From: Tenacibaculum sp. MAR_2009_124
Lineage (GTDB): Bacteria > Bacteroidota > Bacteroidia > Flavobacteriales > Flavobacteriaceae
Reading direction: 5' to 3'
DNA: 64,000 bases
Assembly (NCBI RefSeq): GCF_900105455.1
Contig: NZ_FNSF01000005.1
Location: 1,116,001-1,180,000 of the forward strand
Part shown: positions 7,835 through 15,746 of the stretch, in pieces
Layout: the number at the start of each line of letters is the position of its first letter
Numbering within the stretch: position 1 is the stretch's first letter
Made by a program: the position numbers and the translations under genes
The notes under the pieces: generated by a model
The model's input: the letters and a program-made list of their open reading frames with translations, nothing else
What the model was told of the DNA's origin: nothing
The model's database searches: none

Positions 7835-10159
7835 GTGAAAAAAACACTGCCATTTTTTCTGCTTTTGTTTAATATCGTATTATTCCCTCAGGTAGACTAT
7901 TCTGACAGTTGGGAAGATCTTTTTTCTTATTCGAATGTAAAAGATTTTACGAAAGAAGGTGATTTTATGTATGCTTTGGCCGATAATGCGGTGTTTATAT
8001 ATAATGAGGTTGCGAATGAAACCAATAAAATATCATCAATTCATGGGTTGTCAGGCGGCACAACTTCAGCATTGCATTACAGTAGTTCACTTGAGAGGTT
8101 GATTATTGGTTATGAAGATGGATTGCTGGAAGTGGTAAGTAACGATGGTAGAATAACCAAGTCTCCAGAGATTACTAATTTTAATCAAACAGGAGAAAAA
8201 AGAATCAACCATATTTACGAGTTTAATAATAAATTGTATTTAGCAACACCTTTTGCTATTGTTGTTTATGATATAGAAAGGTTGGAGTTTGGAGATACTT
8301 ATTTTATTGGCTCAGGGTCGTCTGATTTAGAGATACATCAAATAGCCGTATATGAAGAAAGAATTTACGCTGCGACGGAAAATGGAATATATATTGCTGA
8401 TGTGAATAATCCAAATTTGATAGATTTTAATAATTGGACACGAGCATTTATAGGAAACTTTACGAATATTTCGGTTTTTAATAATCAGGTATTTGCTTCA
8501 AGAGGAAATGAATTGCTTCGAATTCAAGGATCAAATATAAATACTGTCCGAACGTTTCCAGAAAGTATTAGAGGAGTTAAAAGTTCTAATAACAGCATCA
8601 CTGTTGCTTTGAGTAATACTGCAGTGGTCTTGAATTCTAGTTTAATAGAGGTAAAACGAATAGCTGCCAATAGTAATTTTGATTTTCAATTAAATCAGGC
8701 TTTTGAAGAGAATGGTGACGTCTATTTAGGAACCAGCACTTTTGGAATTTTAAAAACCTTTAATGGAAGTGCTTTTCAAGAAATTCACCCAGAAGGACCA
8801 ATGTTTAATGACATTTTTTCAATGGATGTTCATAATAATAATTTGTGGTTAGTTTATGGAGGCTATGATGTAACATATACCCCATCAGGAAGCAGAAAAG
8901 GATTCTCTCATTTTAACGGTCAGAATTGGAATAACTACCCATATGATCCAAATACACCATTTGCAGATTTAGTTTCTGTAAATATTAATAAAAATGAAGA
9001 GAGTTCAGTTTTTATAAGTTCATTTGGAGATATTACAGGAGCAGAGATTAGCACTCCGTTAACTGGAGGGTTGTTAAGCATTCAGGAAGGCCAAGTCCAA
9101 AATTTCTATAACCAATTAAATAGCCCTTTGGAAGATATTGTAGAAGATATTTCTAATAGAGTGACCATTCGTGTAAGTGGATCAGCTTTCGATAGGCAAG
9201 GGAATTTATGGGTAACAAATATTGGAGTTTCGGAGAGGTTAAAAAAAATGTCAGTAAGCGGTCAATGGACAAGCTATGATATTGAGTCAATTATTAACTT
9301 TAGTAAAATAGGATTAAATGAAATTGAAGTTGATAGGTTTAATAATGTATGGATTGGAACAAGAGCGAATGGTTTATTGGCTTATAATGAAAACGGAGAT
9401 AGAAAGGAGGCTTTAATTGCTGAAATTAATAAAGGAGATTTGCCGAGTAATAATGTTAGAACCATTGGAGTCGATAGAAATAACAGAATTTGGATTGGTA
9501 CATCTGTTGGATTGGTAGTGTTTAATAATGCTTCGGGAATTTTTGAAAGTACTATTAATAATGCTGAACCTATTGTGATTTTGGATGAAGGAATTCCGAA
9601 AAAACTTTTAGGCGATCAAAGTATAAATTCTATTGAAGTTGATGGAGGAGATAATAAATGGTTTGGAACAGAAACAGGAGGTGTTTTATATACAAATCCA
9701 AGTGGAGAAACTACCTTGTCGGCATTCAATAAAGATAACTCACCTTTGCCTTCGAATAAAATTGTAAAAATAAAAGTCGATGATATGACGGGTAAAGTAT
9801 ATTTTGCAACAAATCGAGGAATGGTAGCTTATAAAAGCGGTGTTGTGCCTTTCGGGGAAGGTTTAGAAGAGGTGTATGCTTATCCTAATCCGGTACTAAG
9901 AAAACATGATGTTGTTACTATTGACGGACGTAATAATTCTCACTTACCCAAGGGAACGAATGTGAAAATATTAGACGTTTCTGGAAATTTAGTTTTTGAA
10001 ACAAATGTTGTGGAAGGTCAGCAGTTGGGAGGAGGGAAAGTAACGTGGAACAAACGAAACTTAGCAGGAACAAAAGTGGCATCAGGAATATATATAGTAT
10101 TACTTTCTAATGAAGATAATACTGAATCAGCAACAACTAAAATAGCGATTGTAAACTAA
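7835..10159 (+). CDS. porZ: PorZ-like type IX secretion system surface protein
   Basis: Surface component of the type IX secretion machinery that works with the PorU sortase on outgoing cargo. A GTG start at 7835 gives VKKTLPFFLLLFNIVLFPQ, a clean signal peptide. The frame is open further upstream, but that stretch overlaps the CYTH gene. The mature protein begins YSDSWEDLFSYSNVKDF and is built from beta-propeller repeats of the two-component-regulator propeller type (NVWIGTRANGLLAYN, RIWIGTSVGLVVFN, NKWFGTETGGVLY). It ends in a T9SS-type C-terminal domain with YAYPNPVL and a GxYIVLL-like strand. Its TAA overlaps the ATG of recO by one base, a pairing I recall from other Flavobacteriaceae. 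Confidence 0.82.
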   Translation: MKKTLPFFLLLFNIVLFPQVDYSDSWEDLFSYSNVKDFTKEGDFMYALADNAVFIYNEVANETNKISSIHGLSGGTTSALHYSSSLERLIIGYEDGLLEVVSNDGRITKSPEITNFNQTGEKRINHIYEFNNKLYLATPFAIVVYDIERLEFGDTYFIGSGSSDLEIHQIAVYEERIYAATENGIYIADVNNPNLIDFNNWTRAFIGNFTNISVFNNQVFASRGNELLRIQGSNINTVRTFPESIRGVKSSNNSITVALSNTAVVLNSSLIEVKRIAANSNFDFQLNQAFEENGDVYLGTSTFGILKTFNGSAFQEIHPEGPMFNDIFSMDVHNNNLWLVYGGYDVTYTPSGSRKGFSHFNGQNWNNYPYDPNTPFADLVSVNINKNEESSVFISSFGDITGAEISTPLTGGLLSIQEGQVQNFYNQLNSPLEDIVEDISNRVTIRVSGSAFDRQGNLWVTNIGVSERLKKMSVSGQWTSYDIESIINFSKIGLNEIEVDRFNNVWIGTRANGLLAYNENGDRKEALIAEINKGDLPSNNVRTIGVDRNNRIWIGTSVGLVVFNNASGIFESTINNAEPIVILDEGIPKKLLGDQSINSIEVDGGDNKWFGTETGGVLYTNPSGETTLSAFNKDNSPLPSNKIVKIKVDDMTGKVYFATNRGMVAYKSGVVPFGEGLEEVYAYPNPVLRKHDVVTIDGRNNSHLPKGTNVKILDVSGNLVFETNVVEGQQLGGGKVTWNKRNLAGTKVASGIYIVLLSNEDNTESATTKIAIVN

Positions 10160-10881
10160 TGCCAATTGTGAATACCAAAGCCATTGTGTTTGGAGCTATT
10201 AAATATGGCGATACCAGTTTAATTGTAAAATGTTTTACACTTGAAGACGGGGTTAAGTCTTACATGGTTAAAGGGGTTTTAAGTTCAAAAAAAGGGAAGC
10301 TTAAAACGGCCTATTTTCAGCCGCTAACTCAACTACAAATGGTGGCTAATCATAATCATAAAAACACACTGAACTCAATTAAGGAGGCACGTGTTGTCCA
10401 TCTTTATCGTAGTATGCACACATCTATTGTAAAGCAAACAATTGCTATGTTTCTTTCTGAAATACTCTCAAGTATTATTCAGGAAGAAGAAAAAAACCCA
10501 GGGTTGTATATCTACATAGAAACGGCCTTACTTTGGCTTGATAGTCATGATGAAATTTCAAATTTCCATTTAGTGTTTTTAATGAATTTATCTAGGTTTT
10601 TAGGTTTTTATCCAGATACGGCAAATATGGGAAAAAAAGGTTTTAATTTAGCCGAGGGAAGCTTTACCGATTCTGAGCATGAAAATTTAACACTTTATAA
10701 TGTAGAATTAATACTTTTCAAAAGGGTGTTAGGCATAAATTTTGATGCAATAAATGCAATTTCATTGAATAAAAATGAAAGACAAATTATACTCAAAACA
10801 ATTATAAAATATTTTGAGTTGCATTTGGATGGGTTTAGAAAGCCAAAATCATTAGATATATTAGAAACTGTGTTTAATTAA
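10159..10881 (+). CDS. recO: DNA repair protein RecO
   Basis: Recombination mediator that helps load RecA on gapped DNA together with RecF/RecR. The 240-residue product has the N-terminal OB fold (TKAIVFGAIKYGDTSLIVKCFT, GVKSYMVKGVLSSKKGKL). The helical C-terminal region follows, in a form lacking the Cys4 zinc finger, as is usual for Bacteroidota RecO. The start codon overlaps the stop of porZ, so translation is probably coupled. Its stop is 7 bp before the TonB-dependent receptor. Confidence 0.93.
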   Translation: MPIVNTKAIVFGAIKYGDTSLIVKCFTLEDGVKSYMVKGVLSSKKGKLKTAYFQPLTQLQMVANHNHKNTLNSIKEARVVHLYRSMHTSIVKQTIAMFLSEILSSIIQEEEKNPGLYIYIETALLWLDSHDEISNFHLVFLMNLSRFLGFYPDTANMGKKGFNLAEGSFTDSEHENLTLYNVELILFKRVLGINFDAINAISLNKNERQIILKTIIKYFELHLDGFRKPKSLDILETVFN

Positions 10882-10888
10882 ATAAACA

Positions 10889-13372
10889 ATGAAGCAAGTA
10901 GTATTTACACTATTTTTATTTTTAACGCATTCAATTTTTTCTCAGGAAATAACAATTTTTGATGCAGAAACAGGAAAGCCAGTTGAGTCGGTTGCCGTGT
11001 ATAATAGAGGGAAATCTAAATCCGCGATTAGCAATGATAATGGTGTTTTAGATATTTCGGAGTTTTCTCGCAATGAAACATTGATATTTTCTCATGTAGC
11101 ATACTCTGAATATAAAGTCAAAAAGAAAGCTGTCTTAGCAAATGATAATCACGTTTATTTATCCAAACATTCTGAGCAATTAGATGAGGTAGTGCTATCC
11201 GTGTTTAAGAACAAAGAAAAAAGAAACAGAATTGCAGAGCAAATAGCACTGATAACAAGTAAGGATATAGCTAAAGTTTCACCTCAAACATCGGCAGATT
11301 TATTGGCAAATGTTCCTGGGATTAAAGTACAAAAATCTCAATTTGGAGGGGGAAGTCCTGTGCTTAGAGGTATGGAAAGTAATAGAGTATTGTTAGTTGT
11401 TGACGGAGTTCGATTGAACAATGCAATTTATAGAAAAGGACACCTTCAAAACTCTATAACGGTATCTCCAAACTTATTGGATAGGACAGAGGTAGTTTTT
11501 GGACCATCTTCAGTTATTTATGGATCCGATGCTTTGGGAGGAGTGATTCATTATTATACAAAAACGCCAAAGCTATCAAAAAATGAAAGTGAGGTAAAAG
11601 GAGGATTGTTTTCACGATTTAGTACTGTAAATAATGAAATAACCAATACAGTATCAGCCGAATTAAGATTTAAAAAATGGGCATCGTTTACCAGTGTTTC
11701 TCACAGTGATTTCGGTGATTTAGCTATGGGAAAAAATAGATCACATGGTTTCGAAAACTGGGGAAAAGTTCCATTTTATTCAGAAAACATTAATGGGAAC
11801 TATGAAGAAAATCAAACAGTAAATGATGATCAGAATATACAGAGAAACACAGGGTTTAATCAAACAGATGTTCTTCAAAAGTTTTTTGTTCCATTATCTA
11901 AAAGAACAGACTTAAAGGTAAATATTCAATATTCAACATCTTCGAATATTCCTCGTTTTGACAGATTAACTGAATTGAAAGATGAAGAGTTAAAGTTTGC
12001 TGAATGGTATTACGGGCCACAAAAAAGGTTGTTAATATCTCCACAATTGGAAATTAACCCAAGGAAGAAGTGGTTAGAAAAAGGTGTTATTACTTTAGCA
12101 TATCAAAACATTGAAGAAAGCAGGATTCAAAGAAAATTTGGAAGTTTAGATAAGTCTTTTAGGGAAGAAAGCGTGAGTGTTTTTAGTGTTAGTGGTGATT
12201 TCAAAGTACCATTAGCGAAGAAGCGTAATTTAGAGTATGGTTTTGAAATGGTGTATAATGATGTAGGCTCCAACTCTTATGGGAAAACGTTGAACATAGT
12301 TGATGGGGCAATTGACGGTTTTAATGACGATTTCGCTGTTCAATCCAGATATGCAGATGGTGGGAGTTCTTACTTTAGTTCGGCTTTGTACTTGGGATAT
12401 CGTCAAGATTTAAATAGCAAATCTACCTTAAATACAGGAGTTCGATTAACCAATACAAATTTAACAGCAAAATGGATTGATGAGCAATTTATTCAATTAC
12501 CAAATAACGATATTAATTTAAACAATACCGCTATAACGGCTACTATTGGTTATGTATACAAGCCTAATAGAACATGGCAGTTAAACGCTGTTCTATCATC
12601 AGGTTTTAGATCTCCTAATATTGATGATGTAGGAAAGGTAAGAGAGAAAAATGGTTTTGTTACGGTTCCAAATATCGATTTAAAACCAGAGCATGCTTAT
12701 AATGCTGAAATTGGGGTTCAAAAATATTTCAACGATCGTAAATTTAGACTAGGAGCGAATGTGTATTATACGTTGTTAAATAATTATATATACCGTACTC
12801 CATTTGATTTAAGTCTTAATAGTGAAGCAGAGATAGGTTCAGAAATTCAATTTGATGGAGAAACGGGAAATGCTGTAGCTAATGTGAACAAAGGGAGTGC
12901 TTACGTGACTGGGTTTACAGTTAGTTATGAAGGAAAGTTACATAAAAATTGGAAAACATCAGGATTTATTACCTATACAAAAGGAGAGAGTCATGACTTA
13001 AAAGAGGCATTGTCTTCTATTCCTCCGTTGTTTGGGAACTTCGAATTGAATTACACAAAAAATAAATTTGAAGGAGGTGCTAATTTCGTTTTCAATGCTA
13101 AAAAAGACATTAAAGATTATAATATTAGCGAGGGGATCGATAATCATGAGCAAACTCCAATCATAAATGCCGATGCGCAAGAAGATGTAGATAAATACTA
13201 TGGGAGCCCAAGTTGGATGACGGTTGGATTGTTTGGAAGGTTTGCCGTTTCAAATAGTTTGACTTTACAAGGAAATATTACCAATCTTTTTGATGAGCAT
13301 TTCAGAGAATTTGCTTCAGGAATATCGGCTCCAGGAAGAAACTTTTCAATAGCTTTGCAAGTAAATTTATAA
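10889..13372 (+). CDS. TonB-dependent outer-membrane receptor
   Basis: Outer-membrane active-transport receptor of 827 residues. It has a signal peptide (MKQVVFTLFLFLTHSIFSQ), a carboxypeptidase-regulatory-like domain (about 20-95), the plug with ADLLANVPGIKVQK, GGSPVLRGMESNRVLLVVDGVRLNNA and VVFGPSSVIYGSDALGGVIHY, then a beta-barrel ending in FSIALQVNL. The plug resembles the haem/transferrin-type receptor group, so iron or haem uptake is possible, but the ligand is not proven. It follows recO closely and may share its transcript. The small DUF3817 gene comes 6 bp after it. Confidence 0.92.
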   Translation: MKQVVFTLFLFLTHSIFSQEITIFDAETGKPVESVAVYNRGKSKSAISNDNGVLDISEFSRNETLIFSHVAYSEYKVKKKAVLANDNHVYLSKHSEQLDEVVLSVFKNKEKRNRIAEQIALITSKDIAKVSPQTSADLLANVPGIKVQKSQFGGGSPVLRGMESNRVLLVVDGVRLNNAIYRKGHLQNSITVSPNLLDRTEVVFGPSSVIYGSDALGGVIHYYTKTPKLSKNESEVKGGLFSRFSTVNNEITNTVSAELRFKKWASFTSVSHSDFGDLAMGKNRSHGFENWGKVPFYSENINGNYEENQTVNDDQNIQRNTGFNQTDVLQKFFVPLSKRTDLKVNIQYSTSSNIPRFDRLTELKDEELKFAEWYYGPQKRLLISPQLEINPRKKWLEKGVITLAYQNIEESRIQRKFGSLDKSFREESVSVFSVSGDFKVPLAKKRNLEYGFEMVYNDVGSNSYGKTLNIVDGAIDGFNDDFAVQSRYADGGSSYFSSALYLGYRQDLNSKSTLNTGVRLTNTNLTAKWIDEQFIQLPNNDINLNNTAITATIGYVYKPNRTWQLNAVLSSGFRSPNIDDVGKVREKNGFVTVPNIDLKPEHAYNAEIGVQKYFNDRKFRLGANVYYTLLNNYIYRTPFDLSLNSEAEIGSEIQFDGETGNAVANVNKGSAYVTGFTVSYEGKLHKNWKTSGFITYTKGESHDLKEALSSIPPLFGNFELNYTKNKFEGGANFVFNAKKDIKDYNISEGIDNHEQTPIINADAQEDVDKYYGSPSWMTVGLFGRFAVSNSLTLQGNITNLFDEHFREFASGISAPGRNFSIALQVNL

Positions 13373-13378
13373 TTAGAG

Positions 13379-13651
13379 ATGATCAAGTTTTTTAAAATTG
13401 TAAGTCTTTTAGAAGGACTTTCTTATATACTACTATTATTTATTGCTGTTCCTATTAAATACATGCAAAACAACCCAGAATATGTAAAAATGTTAGGGAT
13501 GCCTCATGGCTTATTATTTGTGTTGTATATCGTTTTGGCTATTATGTTGAAATATGAATTAGAATGGAAAGGTAAAGATTTCTTCATGGTCTGTTTATTA
13601 TCAATATTACCGTTCGGAACATTTTTCGTTGGAAAGTATTTGAAGAAGTAG
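13379..13651 (+). CDS. DUF3817 small integral membrane protein
   Basis: The 90-residue protein has three hydrophobic segments and the family pattern KIVSLLEGLSYILLLFIAVPIKY near the N-terminus, followed by GMPHGLLFVLYIVLAIML. Function of the family is unknown. It starts 6 bp after the receptor stop and is probably cotranscribed. Confidence 0.85.
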   Translation: MIKFFKIVSLLEGLSYILLLFIAVPIKYMQNNPEYVKMLGMPHGLLFVLYIVLAIMLKYELEWKGKDFFMVCLLSILPFGTFFVGKYLKK

Positions 13652-13819
13652 TTTTCTTGAATTAAGAATGTTCAAATTTAAGTTTTGGATGTTGGTGTTT
13701 TTTGTTTGGATTGGTTTTTTCGAGAGTCGAAAGTTGTAAGGGGGAAAAACTGAAAGCAATAATGCAATACAAAAACTCAAAACTTGGCACTAGCAATTTA
13801 TCGCAACTAATAATTTCCA

Positions 13820-14059
13820 TTAACCGCCGCTAACAGGAGGGATAATAGCAACTACATCATTATTCTGTATCTGCTGCTCGTCATTTGCGTATTCCTCGTT
13901 AATAGCAATGGCAAATGAACTGATTTTACTCATTTTAGGGAATTCAGTAACCAAATGTTGTTTGAGTTGTGCTACTGAAATAGTATTATCAAATAGTAGT
14001 TCAGAAGAAGAGCTAAGTATTTCACTAGCGACACCAAAAGCAAGTAATTGAATTTTCAT
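13820..14059 (-). CDS. moaD: MoaD/ThiS-type sulfur carrier, probably molybdopterin synthase small subunit
   Basis: Ubiquitin-like protein of 79 residues ending in PPVSGG. The terminal Gly-Gly is the adenylation/thiocarboxylation site of this family. The PPVSGG ending is that of MoaD, not ThiS. No moaE, moaA or other cofactor gene is near it, which is unusual since moaD normally sits in a moa cluster. The ATG at 14059 gives the expected N-terminus (KIQLLAFGVASEI). Confidence 0.82.
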   Translation of the reverse strand: MKIQLLAFGVASEILSSSSELLFDNTISVAQLKQHLVTEFPKMSKISSFAIAINEEYANDEQQIQNNDVVAIIPPVSGG

Positions 14060-14189
14060 GATTATAAATTGATAAATAGTGTTTCAACAAGTAGCTGAAA
14101 CTTATTGAATAATCGATTTTAATTAGCTATTGATTTTAGTTCAACAGATTACCAAAAATAAGCATTTCTATTGGTATAAGATTGAACTC

Positions 14190-15191
14190 TTATTTTCTAA
14201 GGAAATCAACCACCTTATCAGGGAAATCGGTAAAAGCACCATCAATATTTGCTTCGAAAAAAAATACGCTCATCATTTCTTCGAAAGTTGAAAACTCATC
14301 TAACTGATCATGTCTAAATGTATAAGGGTGTACTACCAAGTTAAGCTCATGAGCCTTTTCAACTAAGTTTGTAAACAACCATTTATTGTTTTCTTTTTTA
14401 TCAAGAATTTGTTTGTACCAAGGGCCAATTCCATCTGCATACGAAGCGAAATGTTGTAATTGTTTGGTTTCTTCAGGAAATTCAATTAATTGAACGAGGA
14501 AAAGTTCAGATTGTAGTTCTTTGCGAATTCGTTCCAACTCTTTGGCATCGAAACACTGTAAAATACAGTTGTCTTCCTTTGTTTTGTAGCCATAAAAAGA
14601 AAGAATGTCCAATGTGATTCTGGCAATATCTTTTCCATTTTTATGATGAAACTCTGGATTCTTAATTTCAGGATAAATCCCAATTGATTTGCCAGTACTA
14701 TAATTCAATCCTTGAATCAGTTCAATTTCCTGCTGTAGAGAATGTAGTCTAAAATTACCTTTGTTTTTAGGAAAACGATTTGGATAAAATTGCTCTCCTG
14801 TTGAAGGTTGAAAGCGCTCAGTTACTTGTAATAATTGTAATTCATCAAAAGTAAAATCGATAACATAATATCTGCCATCTTCCCTTTTTCTTTCGGGAAA
14901 AATGGTGGCTACATTGGTTACATCATCCAAGTAAATGTCATGAATAACTATAGGTATATCATCTTTACTTAAAACCAAATCTTGTTCTATATAATCTGGA
15001 TGCATTGCATAAGCCATGGCTTTTGATTCCATTGTATGTTCAGGTAAATACCCAGAAGCACCTCGGTGTGCGATTACCACTTTAGAATTTGTAGAATTAT
15101 TCATGTCTTTTTTGCAGCTAATACTGATAAAAATAATAAGTACAATGTTACAAATAATGCTTCGATTAATTGTCTTTTCATTTAGTGACAT
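14190..15191 (-). CDS. glpQ: Glycerophosphodiester phosphodiesterase lipoprotein
   Basis: Hydrolyses glycerophosphodiesters to glycerol-3-phosphate and an alcohol. The 333-residue protein has a lipoprotein signal with Cys at about residue 26 (IFISISCKK). The GDPD core follows: VIAHRGASGYLPEHT (catalytic HR and E), EQDLVLSKDDIPIVIHD (metal ligands and second catalytic His), SIGIYPEIK, and the C-terminal DGAFTDFPD. Length fits periplasmic GlpQ-type enzymes. It is probably anchored in the outer or inner membrane facing the periplasm. Single gene, with the 555-bp gap 15192-15746 upstream. Confidence 0.93.
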   Translation of the reverse strand: MSLNEKTINRSIICNIVLIIFISISCKKDMNNSTNSKVVIAHRGASGYLPEHTMESKAMAYAMHPDYIEQDLVLSKDDIPIVIHDIYLDDVTNVATIFPERKREDGRYYVIDFTFDELQLLQVTERFQPSTGEQFYPNRFPKNKGNFRLHSLQQEIELIQGLNYSTGKSIGIYPEIKNPEFHHKNGKDIARITLDILSFYGYKTKEDNCILQCFDAKELERIRKELQSELFLVQLIEFPEETKQLQHFASYADGIGPWYKQILDKKENNKWLFTNLVEKAHELNLVVHPYTFRHDQLDEFSTFEEMMSVFFFEANIDGAFTDFPDKVVDFLRK

Positions 15192-15522
15192 AGAAAAAGG
15201 TTTATACGAACTCGTTTAACTGAGTTCTATGGCTTTACTAAATATACACAAATGTTACATATTTATTTACAGGCTGCTCAAAGTTGATTTAATTTTAATA
15301 TTTTACTTATGTATCTGCTTGGAATGTCACTTCTAGTGAAATTGGTTGAATAAAATGGAAATTAATTTTGTATTGAGAACTACTTTTGAGCCTTAAAATA
15401 CTACTCTCGATTCAGTTTTTACGTCGTTATAATTTCGTAAAAACCTCGTGAATAGTCTTTCCGATATAGAAAAATAGATCAATTTATTAGTACATGGTAA
15501 AAATTTGTCAGATCATCTTCAA

Positions 15523-15600
15523 TGTCAGGTCGAGCGCAGTCGAGAACTTATTTGTATTGATACTTTAGTAAAAGAGCTTTCGACCTCGCTCGGGGTGACA
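15523..15600. repeat. REP-like inverted repeat bounded by TGTCA
   Basis: The left arm TGTCAGGTCGAGCGCAGTCG and the reverse complement of the right arm, TGTCACCCCGAGCGAGGTCG, are the same sequence with a few differences. They are separated by an AT-rich spacer. The arms are far more GC-rich than the surroundings. From memory, motifs of this TGTCA-CC-GAGCG-GTCGA kind are scattered between genes in many Bacteroidota genomes. Confidence 0.65.
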
Positions 15601-15669
15601 TAACGATTGGTTTTTGTCATTCACTAAAACCAATTTTATAATCCAAACCTATAACTTAAAGAAAAATGA

Positions 15670-15722
15670 TAATAGTTTCAACAACTTTTAATAGTATATG
15701 TATCATAGATAGATTTTTTAAG
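15670..15722. repeat. Copy A of a ~52-bp repeat downstream of the ABC exporters
   Basis: Matches 18599-18650 with about five substitutions and one gap (shared core TTTCAACAACTTTTAATAGT). It lies 24 bp past the stop of the 15747-18116 gene. Copy B lies at the stop of the upstream ABC gene. Confidence 0.7.
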
Positions 15723-15746
15723 TGTAGAATTAATTCGATATTATTT

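Larger units (their letters stand above)
15192..15746. other. 555-bp gap with repeats, no gene seen
   Basis: Holds the glpQ promoter region on the minus strand, a 9-bp perfect hairpin (GTTTTTACG at 15415-15423 with 15436-15444), a REP-like inverted repeat (15523-15600) and one copy of a repeated segment (15670-15722). Short open frames on both strands at 15656-15871 are low-complexity shadows of the ABC gene. Confidence 0.6.

Noticed and set aside
13785..13801. TTGGCACTAGCAATTTAT as a second sigma-54 site
   Set aside because: The -12 doublet is missing and no plus-strand gene follows.
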